Shown here: positions 17,346 to 35,029 of the stretch, piece after piece | How positions within the stretch are numbered: the first letter of the stretch is position 1 | How the letters are laid out: every line of letters starts with the position of its first letter | Assembly: GCA_021014325.1 (NCBI GenBank) | Contig: CM037474.1 | Coordinates: 645,001 to 709,000, forward strand | Direction: 5' to 3' | Source: Plazaster borealis | Lineage: Eukaryota > Echinodermata > Asteroidea > Forcipulatida > Labidiasteridae | Length of the DNA stretch: 64,000 nt | Notes under the pieces: generated by a model | Told to the model about the DNA's origin: nothing | The model's database searches: none | Seen by the model: the letters and a program-made list of their open reading frames with translations, nothing else | Made by a program: the position numbers and the translations under genes

Positions 17346-18088
17346 AAAACACGTCAAACGAAGAACATTTTTTTCTCTGAAATCAAATCTTTGTTTTAAA
17401 TTATATTCAATGATAAAATCTGAACAAGTGTTGTTCAGATTTCATAAACATGTAATGAGTATTTTTGTTGTCAACAAAAATAATCATTACATGTTTATAA
17501 AATCAGTTTTAGTTTTTAAAATAAACACACAAATAATGTGTTAATTATTATTGAAGCAAAATTAAAACTCTTGGACAAGGATGCTTATTTGATCTTAACT
17601 TTTCAGAAACCACTTGCGTGGATTCGCGATGGTCACACGTTCCAAGTTGTTAAAAATGAGCTTTTGAGATGAGTTTTTCATTTGTTTTTTTGAGCTCTAA
17701 ACTGTTATGGCTTTAAATCTCAAAAACAAACCACAGCTAAGAACAAATGCAAATGGTGACCTCCCCTGTTGGTACCAATTGCTATCTATTTCCCTCGGGG
17801 GGGAAACTGGGAAAATCCCAAATTTTATAAAGACCGGATTATTACATGACAATGCTTAGAAGTGATTTAATAAAAAGTACGATACGGAAAAGTTCTGAAA
17901 TTTTCAGAAAAATTTGGGTTCCTACCCCCCGCCCCCTTCTGCTGACTTTCAAAACTTGCATATATTTTTCTTTTGTAAACTTTGGAAGTATTAAATCATT
18001 ATAGTATTTAACAGATTGTGATTGTTAATTAAATAATAATACAAATAAAAACAATAAAAATTAGAATTAAGAAATAACCAAATCCTAG

Positions 18089-18805
18089 GTGCATTGTTGG
18101 TCAATGGGGGTGGGGGTACTGGGTGCATTGTTGGTCAATGGGGGGTGGGGGTACTGGGTGCATTGTTGGTCAATGGGGGTGGGGGTACTGGGTGCATTGT
18201 TGGTCAATGGGGGGTGGGGGTACTGGGTGCATTGTTGGTCAATGGGGGTGGGGGTACTGGGTGCATTGTTGGTCAATGGGGGTGGGGGTACTGGGTGCAT
18301 TGTTGGTCAATGGGGGGTGGGGCAACTGGGTGCATTGTTGGTCAATGGGGGTGGGGGTACTGGGTGCATTGTTGGTCAATGGGGGTGGGGGTACTGGGTG
18401 CATTGTTGGTCAATGGGGGTGGGGGTACTGGGTGCATTGTTGGTCAATGGGGGTGGGGGTACTGGGTGCATTGTTGGACAATGGGGTGGGGGTACTGGGT
18501 GCATTGTTGGTCAATGGGGGTGGGGGTACTGGGTGCATTGTTGGTCAATGGGGGTGGGGGTACTGGGTGCATTGTTGGTCAATGGGGGTGGGGGTACTGG
18601 GTGCATTGTTGGTCAATGGGGGTGGGGGTACTGGGTGCATTGTTGGTCAATGGGGGTGGGGGTACTGGGTGCATTGTTGGTCAATGGGGGTGGGGGTACT
18701 GGGTGCATTGTTGGTCAATGGGGGGTGGGGGTACTGGGTGCATTGTTGGTCAGTGGGGGTACTGGGTGCATTGTTGGTCAATGGGGGGTGGGGGTACTGG
18801 ATATG
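18089..18805 (+). repeat. G-rich 34-bp minisatellite, 21 copies
   Basis: The unit starts GTGCATTGTTGGTCAATGG and ends in GGGGGTGGGGGTACTG-like sequence. Twenty-one starts of GTGCATTGTTGG can be counted from 18,089 to 18,762, with spacings mostly 34 or 35 bp and one short unit of about 24 bp near the end. The unit has no stop codon in any plus frame, so the long overlapping open frames here are artefacts. Each unit has G-runs able to form quadruplexes. It lies between the Rho genes, about 1.2 kb upstream of the second promoter. Confidence 0.95.
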
Positions 18806-19029
18806 TGGCATTGTGTTCCCCCAACTCCTATTTTGTCTTCATTGTGGGGTCTCAGGAATTCTTATGAAGATTTTAGGAGGGAAGGGGTACTTCTCAGCGC
18901 TGAAACTAGGGTAAAATTTAAGCACTTCTGGACAAGTGTCCATTTGACTTTTTCTTTTTCCCCTTCTCAGTGCTCTTGTTATGCCATAAACTATTATCTG
19001 GAGTGTACAAATACATGGAGTGTATCACA

Positions 19030-19406
19030 TTAAAGGCATCGTACACGTTTGGTAATTGTCAAAGACCATTGATCCCACTTGGTGTATCCCAACATATGCA
19101 TACAATAACAAGCCTGTGAAAATTTGGGCTCAATTGGTCATCAAAGTTGCAAGAAAATGATGAAAGAAAAATCACCCTTGTCGTACAAATGTGTGTGCTT
19201 TCAGATAGGAATAAAAACTTCTTGCAAGAAGTTTTTATTATCTAGTGAGAAATTACCTCTTTCTCAAAAACGTTACTTCAGAGGGAGTCGTTTCTCACAA
19301 TGTTTTATACTATCAACAGCTCTCCGTTGCTCGTTACCAAGTAAGTTTTTATGCTAATACATTGTAGATATTTTGAGTAATTACCAAAGGTGTACAGTGG
19401 CTTTAA
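19030..19406 (+). mobile_element. TTAA-flanked MITE, copy 1
   Basis: TTAA at both ends (19030-19033, 19403-19406). Termini TTAAAGGCATCGTACACGTT and its degenerate inverse, ending GTACAGTGGCTTTAA. A perfect internal hairpin, AAAACTTCTTGCAAGAAGTT. Relatives at 20,747, 32,754 and others. TTAA ends suggest mobilisation by a piggyBac-like or similar TTAA-specific transposase (inference). Confidence 0.8.
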
Positions 19407-19961
19407 AGCTTATAAAATGTTACATTTTACCCTGGTAATTTTATTTATCTCAAAAGTCCAGGTTTGCCCCCCCCCCCCGTTATGCCACTGTTACTTCTGT
19501 GCAAGATGGTCATTTTGGGAATTGTTTAACAGTTTTTTTGAATAGTAATGAGAGCGATGTGTCCCTGATGATAGCTCTTGCGTCTGAAACATGTTCTGCT
19601 TCCACTTATCAGCGGGTAGTTGGACCTATAATGGATGATTAAGCAAACAAATATATATCAGCACAACAGCAAGAAAAACCACAAATTATTCCAGCAGGAT
19701 GTATTAAAATAAATAACAATCAACCGATTTACCTTTCAAACAATTGCACAACCGAACCGATTTGTCTTTTCAACCGACAAATGATATTGATAGTGCCTCA
19801 TCATAGCATAGAGAAAGGACCAGAGACTCCTTTCTCAATGCTCACGGTGGGCGTACTGTTCAGTAGTATGTTAATTTTAATGATGACGTGTCATCAGTCA
19901 ACGTGCATATGCAATAATAGCGAGGAGTTCCTGTCTATTTTTAGCACAGTCGGCTGAGTGG

Positions 19962-19997
19962 TATAAAAAGGCACGAGTTCCGCACACTTGTTCAATG
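19962..19997 (+). promoter_or_regulatory. TATA-type promoter of Rho gene 2
   Basis: TATAAAAAG begins at 19962. A weak initiator-like TTCAATG places the start near 19,994, 32 bp downstream. A strong splice donor follows at 20,062, mirroring gene 1. The first ATG of the leader (19,995) would lie almost at the cap. If transcription starts earlier it opens a 29-codon upstream ORF ending in the next exon. Confidence 0.55.
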
Positions 19998-20062
19998 TAT
20001 GAACTGTGGGCGTGTGGTCGTGGTGCTTGTTTGTTCCAGAGCTTTGGATTCATTTTCACGAG
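19994..20062 (+). other. Untranslated first exon of Rho gene 2
   Basis: Ends at donor CACGAG|GTAAGT after 20,062. It joins the acceptor at 21,735 across a 1.7-kb intron. Inferred from the parallel with gene 1. Confidence 0.5.
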
Positions 20063-20394
20063 GTAAGTAAAGTCATAAACTGTTGTTGAGAGTATGGTGC
20101 AATTGAATTGCCTGAATTTATGTTGTCAATCTGAAATTCTTTTGGTTGGATAACTAATTATTGCCATTGCTATTACAATGGAGGAAGAAAATACTTCCGA
20201 GATTTATACCAACCAATTAAACCATAGAGAAAGGACCTATTAAACCAATTTATAAACGACGTGTGCATGGCCTATGACCATGTGGTTGTACTATGGAGTC
20301 TCGTCAACTAGACAGGTTTTAAAATTTCTTTCTGCTTTGTGGTTAAAAAACCTCAGGCTCTTCTTGAATTTGTGACTTTCTTTTGTCAAAAATA

Positions 20395-20620
20395 GTTAAA
20401 GGACTCGACACGAGCAGAGTCTTTCTCGAAGACTAAATGACAACAATATAATGGTTGTGTGTGTATTGTTTTTTAGCCTTCGAGAAACACTGTATCTGCT
20501 GCGGCTAGGGTCGAAACGTCAGGCCATGAACTATTTTTGTTTTCAATTTTTACCATAGGTTCTTTTGTTTGGTAAGCAGTTTGCAACAGCTAATTCTATT
20601 TTCTCACATTTTTGTTGTCA
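20395..20620 (+). repeat. Dispersed repeat with self-complementary middle
   Basis: AGTCTTTCTCGAAGACTAAA is followed about 80 bp later by its rough inverse (TTTTTAGCCTTCGAGAAACA), then CTAGGGTCGAAACGTCA and GTAAGCAGTTTGCAACAGC. An inverted relative occupies about 57,903-58,170. Small mobile-element family, class unknown. Confidence 0.55.
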
Positions 20621-20746
20621 TCTCTCGTTTCTTTTCGAACTGGTTTTAAAGAGTATTCCGGGTACAGTCACCACCTCCATGGTGCAATTAGTACTGGTAC
20701 TTATTGTAGTTTAAACTAATTTTGTCAGATAGTAGTAACTCTTTGT

Positions 20747-21122
20747 TTAAGGCACTGTACACGTTTGGTAATTACTCAAAAAATATATTAGCAAAAAAAC
20801 TGACTTGGTAACGAGCAACAGAGAGCTGTTGATAGTATATAAAACATTGTGAAAAACAACTCCCTCTGAAGTAACAAGTTTTTGAGAAAGAGGTAATTTC
20901 TCACTAAAATAATAAAAACTTCTTGCAAGAAGTTTTTATTCCTATCTGAAAGCACACAAATTTGTACAACAAGGGTGTTTTTTCTTTCATAATTTTCTTG
21001 CAACTTCGATGACCAATTGAGCCCAAATTTTCACAGGCTTGTTATTTTATGCATATGTTAGGATATACACCAAATGAGAACACTGGTCTTTGACAATTAC
21101 CAAATGTGTACGATGCCTTTAA
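20747..21122 (-). mobile_element. TTAA-flanked MITE, copy 2, inverted relative to copy 1
   Basis: TTAA at 20,747 and 21,119. The reverse complement aligns along the whole length of the 19,030-19,406 copy with few changes, including the AAACTTCTTGCAAGAAGTTT hairpin. It lies in the 5' UTR intron of Rho gene 2, so the two copies flank its promoter as a large inverted pair. Confidence 0.8.
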
Positions 21123-21705
21123 TGTGTACAAGTTCTTCTTGATTTTGTGGACTTTTTATTGTCATGTCTCTTTTCTATACAAACAGGTTAAAAAAGAAAT
21201 TCCTACCCAGTGTCATTTGCAGTTTTAACTTACTGATAGTTTTAAACTTGATTTTAATGTGTGACTTTTTATTGTGATGAGTTTTTGTTTTCATTTGTGA
21301 CTTGTTATTGTGATTTTTCCTTTTTTAACAGGTTTTAAAAAGTATTACAGTTTTAAAAGTTGTTTTATCAGATAATTTGAACTATACACCTAATGTGCAT
21401 AACTTGAATCTTCTTGAACTGTTTGACTTTTATTGTGATTTCTCTTTTTGTTTATTGTGTAATCACTGTTGTATAAACGTTCAATGTTTTTACCTCAGGT
21501 TTATTGTGTAATTTGTTTAACACACAATGGAAAGCAATTTAAATGGATTGAATGAATTGAGTTTAGGCCCATTTCCATTTTAAGTTTAGTTAAAAATCAA
21601 ACCACAAACCTTAAAACTGGACCCTAAAATAAATGAGTCCAGCTTTGTAACTTGCTATATATGTGTAAAAACAACAAATGGTTGTTTTTTCGTCACGATT
21701 TATGA

Positions 21706-27986
<6,281 letters not shown>

Positions 27987-28116
27987 TCGGACAGTACAGA
28001 CATTGATTTATTTTTCACCTAAGAGAGCGCTGTTGTGATTTTGGCAGGGCTTACTCACATTAGTGCTAATAATGCTATTTTATTCTGACTCAACTGCCAA
28101 TTAAACAATTCAAATC

Positions 28117-28127
28117 AATAAAATAAA
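28117..28127 (+). terminator. Polyadenylation signal of Rho gene 2
   Basis: Two overlapping AATAAA hexamers (28117-28122, 28122-28127) lie 131 bp after the stop codon, giving a short 3' UTR. Confidence 0.65.
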
Positions 28128-28269
28128 GGAACATTTCTCTACTTGAATACTGTCCGCCACTCTGCAGTTAGACACACCCTTGCAACTCACGATTTCAAAC
28201 TTGTGTCTTTCCAATACAATTTCATCATTCAACATTGAGGCGAGAATAGCGTTCAATGTACTTTTTAGC

Positions 28270-28445
28270 CTGGTACCAAGAATTGCCGAGTACAAAGGTT
28301 TCTGAGTAGTACTCGAGTACAAGTACTTGGGAAATTGAGTATTAAGTATCCAAGTGCCAAGTACTCTGATATCCGAGTACTAAGTCCAACAGCTGAGTAC
28401 AAAGTACTTGGATTTACGAGTACGAGTGCAAGTGCAAGTATGAGC
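28270..28445. repeat. Degenerate GAGTAC / AAGTACTTGG repeat
   Basis: Many partly palindromic GAGTAC and AAGTACTTGG motifs at irregular spacing over about 175 bp. Rich in GTAC (RsaI-type) palindromes. No coding content. Confidence 0.65.
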
Positions 28446-29580
28446 AATTTAAAATGAAATATAGTGCAAAATGAGTTCTTAAACTCATTTAATGGTTATT
28501 GACTAATTTCTTGGTGATAGAATGTGTGCTTATTGTCTTTTAATAATGGATGCATCAAAGACACTTTTAATCATACTCTTACCAGAGAGCTATACCCTTT
28601 CATTTCATGCTTACCATTGGCACAAAACAAAAGGTATTGATGATGTTTATGGATGACATCTAACAATAAATATAACATTATTTTACACAGCCACGGCAGA
28701 TTGTAACTCTAGAGGACATTTAAGAAAATTTTTAACCAATCATGCTAAAACTTGCAGTATTCGTAATTTATATACTATTTTGAAATTAATTGCTGATGCA
28801 TTTATAATGACAGGTATTCCCAACAAGTCACCAATTTATGCAATAATGTATTATTTTTATGTAAATATTTAAACAATTTGTAATATAATTTGTGTATATA
28901 ACCAAGAGTTTATTTTACTGTCAATCCATACTTTTTCTTTTATTGAGCATGTATTGAATAATGTGCAAGCAAGGACTCATTAAGCAATGTTATAATTCAT
29001 GAATGTCATGCCATCTTGTAAATTCAGGCAGGTAACAGGAATACTGACATGACATTAAAATTGAAAACCAAAAATTAACCATTATATTAATGTGATGTGA
29101 TGCCGTAATCATTCTATTTTGTTGTGAGACATATTTTTACCTTTTAAAGGCCCTAAGGTGTTCTTTGAAAGCTCTTCTTTTCATGACCAACACTAAAGGA
29201 ATGTTTTAAAATGTTGCTTTGCTTTTGTCATTTGCGAATTCAAACTTCAAAAGTTTAAACTCTTCCAAAAGTACACGTATGAAGATTGCGGAAGCTTTGT
29301 TGGTGCTCTCAAAAGCATGAACAACTTCTGTTAAAAGTAAATTTGGGGAGATTTAATTTATTCCCATCCTGTACTTTTCAATTAACATGCCATACAAAAA
29401 ACCTTGGAAAGAACTTATTAAAATCAATTGGCACATTTTAAAGAAGAAATAAGTGTTTTGTCAGGGACTTTGTCACATACACATCTGGTGTATTTCTCTT
29501 TCAGTAATCGAAATAATAAGCAGTAGTGATCGAGGTCTTCAAGTACTATTTGCTCTTTATTGACAGTATTACAGATGAAA
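28446..29580. other. Convergent spacer, no gene seen
   Basis: AT-rich DNA downstream of Rho gene 2 with no credible open frame and no clear repeat boundary. Confidence 0.4.
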
Positions 29581-29735
29581 ATATTTCTCTGGTGAATTGG
29601 TACTGGTATGAACTTTAGAATCATTGAGCTTTCAGAGGGAAATATTTCTCTTGAGTATTGGTACTGGTATGAACTTTAGAATCAGTGAGCTTTCAGATGA
29701 ACATATTTCTCTGGAGGATTGGTATTCAGTGAACA
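29580..29735. repeat. 61-bp minisatellite, 2.5 copies
   Basis: Units carry ATTGGTACTGGTATGAACTT and GTGAGCTTTCAGA. The same unit forms a ten-copy array at about 47,485-48,106, 18 kb away in a MON2 intron. Confidence 0.8.
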
Positions 29736-29814
29736 ATTTTGTTCCCTCGATATTTACCAACCTTGTACTGTATTTGATGTAATAACTGCATCGGGGATAA
29801 AGAATGTCTTCACT

Positions 29815-29985
29815 GGGCATGCTCAGTGGTAAGAATGCTCCAGAATGGCCAGGTTAGTGGGTTCGAATCCCACCCAAGTAGTAGGCCTGTGGAATTTTCC
29901 TGCAGGAGTCGAGGGGGTAGCACCGAGTATAAAGTGTTTATCACACATCGGTGTAAAAAAACAACAACAACAACAACAACAATCT
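29815..29985 (+). mobile_element. tRNA-derived SINE, family C copy 1, with (AAC)n tail
   Basis: Box A-like TGCTCAGTGGTAAGAATGCT and box B GGTTCGAATCC, a body with GCACCGAGTATAAAGTG, and a short (AAC)n run at 29,959-29,980. Relatives at 53,930 (plus) and 43,350 (minus). Confidence 0.65.
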
Positions 29986-30332
29986 TGTACTTTGTACACT
30001 TTTGGTAACAGCTTAAAATCAGTGTCCACATTTTGTGTGATTCAACATATGCATGAACAAACAAACCTGTGAAAGTTGGAGCTCATTTGGTCATCGAGGT
30101 CTCGAAAAAATAGTGAAAAGAGACCTTATGTGTTTTCTGTTTTTTCAAACATCAAGTTTTTATCGCGCGTGATAAAAACTGTTTTACTCATTTCTCAGAA
30201 ACGATAGCATTTTAGGCAGAAATATTTTAAGGAACCCTTTCTATCATTACTTACTTTAAATCATGTAAGTTATGTGTGAATCTGTGAACATTTGTGTTTT
30301 TCGATCTTACTAATAGTGTACAGGGCCTTTAA
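29986..30332 (+). mobile_element. TTAA-type MITE relative, left end lost
   Basis: Starts GTACTTTGTACACTTTTGGT and ends GTGTACAGGGCCTTTAA (TTAA at 30,329). An internal hairpin is centred on TTTTTATCGCGCGTGATAAA. The left TTAA is missing where it joins the SINE. Confidence 0.6.
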
Positions 30333-30528
30333 CAAAGCTTGAAATCGCTGTTATACCATCCCTGACAGATAATTTGTCCTTAACTACTCTGTTACATAAT
30401 GCAATATACAATTTTTATGCAATATTACAAGTAAACAAAAAAGAGAGTATTTTATAGAATGAACAAACTGGTGCAGTTTGTTGTTTCAAACTAATTGATG
30501 AAGGTTCATGGTGGTGCTTTGTGATAAC

Positions 30529-31055
30529 ACCTTAATAGACCGTGCAAGTCTGGCACCTTAATAGACCGTGCAAGTCTGGCACCTTAATAGACCGTGCAAG
30601 TCTGGCACCTTAATAGACCGTGCAAGTCTGGCACCTTAATAGACCGTGCAAGTCTGGCGCGTATTCAAACATTTTTGGGACCACTTTGCTCCCCATGTAT
30701 ATTGCTTTAAGATGGATAGATATATAGCATTTATTGTTCAATTTAAAAAAAACATAAACACTTGATTTCCACTGGCAAATAGGTAAAACGACAACTAGTA
30801 TGTACAGATAAAGTACAACAATCAATAAATGACTACCACAAAACTACGACAATATAATATGTACACACAAAGTTCAATGAACATTAAAGAACTACCGTAC
30901 AACATAAAAAATACAGCAAATACAGAAAATTAAAAGGTAGAAGGTGATCTGGGGTGGACTAGGGAAGCTCAGTAGACAAGGGGAGGCTGAAACAAACTCT
31001 CGCATTTTAACAGGTCCCAATGTTCGCTTACGCGTGAGACTTGCAGTCTATATCT
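30529..31055. mobile_element. DNA element whose left terminus is amplified as five 26-bp tandem units
   Basis: Five perfect copies of ACCTTAATAGACCGTGCAAG plus TCTGGC span 30,529-30,658. The last runs into GCGCGTATTC...TTTTTGGGACC. At 31,010-31,055 the inverse appears (GGTCCCAATGTTCG, ACGCGTGAGACTTGCAGTCT). So AGACCGTGCAAGTCTGGCGC is the element's terminus and the tandem units are repeats of it. A related terminus (TAGACTGTGCAAGTCTCGCG) ends the SINE near 17,310-17,335. Confidence 0.7.
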
Positions 31056-31148
31056 GCTTTTGCTGACTAAATAAATCTTGTTCTGTTAAAAATTAAGGTT
31101 TGTTTCTTAGCAACAAGTACATTATTACTTTATTCTAGAATTAGCACT

Positions 31149-31570
31149 TTAAAGGTAGGGTCATAGATTGGCAAATACTCCACAAATTAATGACCATAAC
31201 AATCCTTTTGGTGAGAAGCACTGCAGCTGTCGATAGTATAAACTATTGTGAGAAAGGATTCCCTTTGAAGTAGTATGGTTTGGATAATTTTCACCCCAAA
31301 ACATTTGAATCTGAGAAACGTTTCATGCATGAATTGTTTCTCAGATTTCTGAGAGTAGGTGTCCATTCGATGCAGTTAGTACCTGCTGTCCCTCACTAAG
31401 CATGGATGGATTTGACGTTCTTGTGAAAATACCGTTACAGTTTTTGCTGCTTTCAGCTGAAACATTCACATGTGACTTTTAGTGTATCTTTGATTTCTGT
31501 ATACTTTTGCCTATAAATCAGCATTACATTGACAAAAACAATCTATGAGTTATAATGACACTACCTTTAA
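31149..31570. mobile_element. TTAA-flanked MITE, 'GTAGGGTCATAGATTG' subfamily, copy 1
   Basis: TTAAAGGTAGGGTCATAGAT at the left, inverse (CACTACCTTTAA) at the right, 422 bp. A palindrome around TTTCATGCATGAATTGTTTC lies inside. A close relative is at 46,242-46,616. Confidence 0.75.
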
Positions 31571-31968
31571 TTGAAACCATGACAAAAATACAAACGTGGT
31601 GCAAGACTGTCAACATTTCTTACCATTTGGTAGGGTCCTGTTTTCTAAAATACACTGTGCTTTTGTATCAGTCAACTCTAATCAGTTTTAATAACGAGTT
31701 ATTATCAGAAAGGAAAGTTCCTGATTTATTATTCTAATATTAAAACCATTTTACAGTGCTTGATAAACATTGCAGACCATACTTGGCTCGTGTTATGCAC
31801 CCCTGGCAGAAAAAGGCATCGCGAACTTAGTATTATGCATTAAAGTTTTGGTAAATTGAAAATTTCATAGACATGGAGAATAACTCCATTTTTAAAATGA
31901 CGGGTCTTTCAATTAAGTGGAAAAATGAAATATGCCATTAGGCAATTGCAATATATGATGAATGTCCC

Positions 31969-32165
31969 TTAAAGGGTCTGTATACATTTGGTAATGACTC
32001 TGAAAATTAATGGCAATAAAAACTTACTTGGTAAGAAGAACAGCAGCTTTGGATAGTATAATGCATTTTGAGAAACTCTTCACTTCGAAGTACTGCGGTT
32101 AAGGAAAAAAATATCACTTTTTATCCCCAAAAATTTGGATCTGAGAAGCGTTACTGCAGTAACAC
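31969..32165. mobile_element. Half of a TTAA-type MITE, joined to a SINE
   Basis: TTAAAGGGTCTGTATACATT start, then the family's typical TTACTTGGTAAGAAGAACAG. The second half is missing where the antisense SINE begins. Confidence 0.6.
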
Positions 32166-32385
32166 TTGGGTAGACCCCTTCTCTTATTGATAAATGTACT
32201 GGGTTCTTTTAGGTGCATTTACATAACACACCAGGCCTACAACTTAACGAAGCAATTATAATCAAGCGTCTTGCCCAATAACATAAGTGCCATGAATGGG
32301 AATCGAACCCACACTCTTAAAACACCAAAACTCAAGTTCAGTGCACTAGATCGCCCTACCACAACACTCCACATAACAAATGATT
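32166..32385 (-). mobile_element. tRNA-derived SINE, family A, antisense copy
   Basis: On the minus strand it reads a degenerate head, GTTCGATTCCC box B, then body motifs shared with the copies at 41,466 and 44,373 (loss of some segments). Diverged. Confidence 0.55.
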
Positions 32386-32753
32386 CTGTGATTTAATCCC
32401 TTTATCAAAGATCAGGCAGTTGTGTGGTTGCAATAATTTTGTATGCTTGGATTTCCATCAAAAACGTATTCTGCATGGACAATGAAATAAAGGAGAATTA
32501 ACCATGATAAACTTTGTCCTCTGTAAATAATTTATTTCATAACTGTTTTTGTTAATATACATTTCTAATCTGTACACTATGATTAACGTCTCACCATCAA
32601 TAATGCATGCACTTAATATCAACTTTCAACAAAGCAGAATTAATTTATTACTCCTAACATTTAATTAAATAATAATAAGAATGTTTGAAATTTTAATATT
32701 GTCCCCACCACATTTAAATCAAATAATAATAAACAAATTCCAGTAAATCTTTC

Positions 32754-33130
32754 TTAAAGGCACTGTACAGTTTGGTAATTACTCAAAATATATATTAGCA
32801 TAAAAACTTACTTGGCAACGAGCAACGGAGAGCTGTTGATAGTATAAAACATTGAGAGAAACGATTCCCTCTGAAGTAAAGTAGTTTTTGAGAAAGAGGT
32901 AATTTCTCACTAAAATGTTAAAAGACTTCAGGCCAGAAGCCTTTTTTAGGCATCTGAAAGTACACAAACTTGTACAAAAAGGGTGTCTTTTTTCTTTCAT
33001 CATTTTCTTGCAACTTCGATGACCAATTGAGCCCAAACTTTCACAGGCTTGTTATTTTATGCATATGTTGGGATACCCCAAGTGAGAATACTGGTCTTTG
33101 ACAAATTATAAATGTGTACAGTGCCTTTAA
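32754..33130 (-). mobile_element. TTAA-flanked MITE, copy 3
   Basis: TTAAAGGCACTGTACAGTTT at the left and GTGTACAGTGCCTTTAA at the right. Same family and orientation as the 20,747 copy. The internal hairpin is altered. Confidence 0.8.
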
Positions 33131-33900
33131 AGAAAAGGAGTGACACAAACACCAATGTAATACAACAAATCTATTTCGAAATTATTTCGAAACGAAATTG
33201 TAAGAAAAAACCCAAAAGACATTATTTAGGCCTTGACAAGTCTACAGAGTAGTTGAGGTCTTTGGTTTGAATTTTGGAGGTCAATACAGTTCCTAAGTTG
33301 TAAATATTGCTAAATAGTTTAATGTTTTATTACATTTATTTGTGGTTGGTGTCAAGTTTTATTTTTTTGAAATTGTTTGATGTCAAATAGTAAATATTCA
33401 TAACTGTGAAATGAAATTTAACGCAGGCAAAATGGCTAGCACATTAACAATGTATATATTATTAATTACTTATCATACTAAAGCCTTAATATTTAACAAT
33501 AGAAAGAAATCATAAATGACATTAATATCTGCTCAATGCAACACAAATATTCAGATAACCGCTTTTGGAGTACAACAATTATCCAAAATTACTTTGCATT
33601 TATGAATCGCTAAAGCATACCTCTGAGTATCAAAGCTTGAAACTGTTTATAATAAATGACAACTGAAATACGACTGTAGTTTGAACTGCAACATCACCTA
33701 ACTTCACTTAATTATTCGGCCAATATCCATTTCTTTTCACACTTTAACAATTGACAGTTGACGTTTGGTATACCATGTCCCAAACTATACAACGCTACTT
33801 GTAATATTTGATGGATGGACAACTTCCGTAAAAATAAATGAACCAGTGTGTTGTAGGTGTTAAGTATATAATTGGTGGAAAGAAACTGATCTATAGGTAC
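33131..33900. other. AT-rich spacer, no gene seen
   Basis: No credible open frame, RNA gene or repeat boundary in this part of the convergent spacer. Confidence 0.4.
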
Positions 33901-33903
33901 AGG

Positions 33904-34318
33904 AAGAATATGAGCCCAATTGCCTACAGGGCAGGGAGCCCAATTGGTTAAAGGGCAGGGAGCCCAATTGCCTACAGGGCAGTGCCCAATCGATTAAAGG
34001 GCAGGGAGCCCAATTGCCTACAGGGCAGAGAGCCCAATTGATTATAGGGCAGAGAGCCCAATTGCCTACAGGGCAGGGAGCCCAATTGGTTAAAGGGCAG
34101 GGAGCCCAATTGCCTACAGGGCAGAGAGCCCAATTGATTATAGGGCAGAGAGCCCAATTGCCTACAGGGCAGAGAGCCCAATTGATTATAGGGAAGGGCC
34201 CAATTGTTTATAAGGCAGGGAGCCCAATTGCCTACAGGGCATGGCCCAATTGATTATAGGGAAGGGCCCAATTGTTTATAAGGCAGGGAGCCCAATTGCC
34301 TACAGGGCATGGCCCAAT
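33904..34318. repeat. 24-bp minisatellite in alternating units, abutting a MITE
   Basis: Units AGCCCAATTGCCTACAGGGC alternate with variants AGCCCAATTGGTTAAAGGGC and ATTGATTATAGGGC for about 17 copies, with shorter variants at the right. The last GGCCCAATT runs directly into the terminus of the MITE at 34,311. Open frames in both strands are by-products of the stop-free unit. Confidence 0.9.
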
Positions 34319-34664
34319 TTCATAGAGCTGTTTAAGTGCAGACAATACACCTTAACAAAATTCCTGCTATTAAGCACCAAATAAAGCAAACAAAACCAGC
34401 CACAAATGGTACATATTACATGGTATTTGAGCTGGCAACCTTCAATCTGATAAGCAAAATTGTTTTGTGCTGAGCTACTTTTTGCAGCTATAGTTACTTC
34501 AGCTTAGTTACTTCTGCTTAAGCAGACAAGTACAGCCAACTATGCTTACCAGACAACATACAATGTCACATGTACAATTTGTGATGGTATCCTGCTCATT
34601 TTCACTTGGCAGCAAACTGTTAAGCAATATTTTCTGCTTAAGCAGCTCTATGAAATTGGTCCCA
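34311..34664. mobile_element. 'GGGCCCAATTTCATAGAGCTG' MITE, copy 1
   Basis: Ends GGCCCAATTTCATAGAGCTG and its inverse AGCAGCTCTATGAAATTGGT, 354 bp apart. Interior motifs TTAAGCAG and GCTTAG. Other copies at 50,695 and 51,250. Confidence 0.75.
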
Positions 34665-35029
34665 GGTTTGAGTTGCTATAAAAGGGATGTACACATCTCT
34701 GTATATCGTACATTCCAAGATAAATACATTGCACTGGTCACGGATTAATACCAAACACAGCACAACCGCCCATCAATAATGGATTATTATCAGTTTCCTC
34801 TAGGTACTGCCCATTCTTTCCTAATGTAATTTCCTGTAGGACGCTTCAAGTGCAGATAATATAATTGGTTCCGCAACAAGTGGAAAGTCCATTACTTTGC
34901 ACTGTGACTGTCCGCTCTTCTGTTTTCACTGACTCATCGTACCCTGGGACAAAATTCACACAGCTGCTGAGCATTAAATACAGACAGTGGGTATGCACTG
35001 CAAAACTAAGCACCAAACCACAAATCATC

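Noticed and set aside
17098..17544. 148-codon plus-strand frame
   Set aside because: Begins in a SINE family B copy and ends in AT-rich DNA.
18089..19033. Three long overlapping open frames (257-314 codons) of Gly/Trp/Val-rich protein
   Set aside because: They are translations of the 34-bp minisatellite, whose unit has no stop in any frame; the unit length makes all three frames cycle through the same peptide.
30529..30658. CRISPR-like regular repeats
   Set aside because: Units are contiguous with no spacers and equal the terminus of a neighbouring transposon; the host is a eukaryote.
33972..34253. Repetitive frames on both strands (GSLPCRQL / GQRAQLPT repeats)
   Set aside because: Products of the 24-bp minisatellite, a multiple of three and stop-free.
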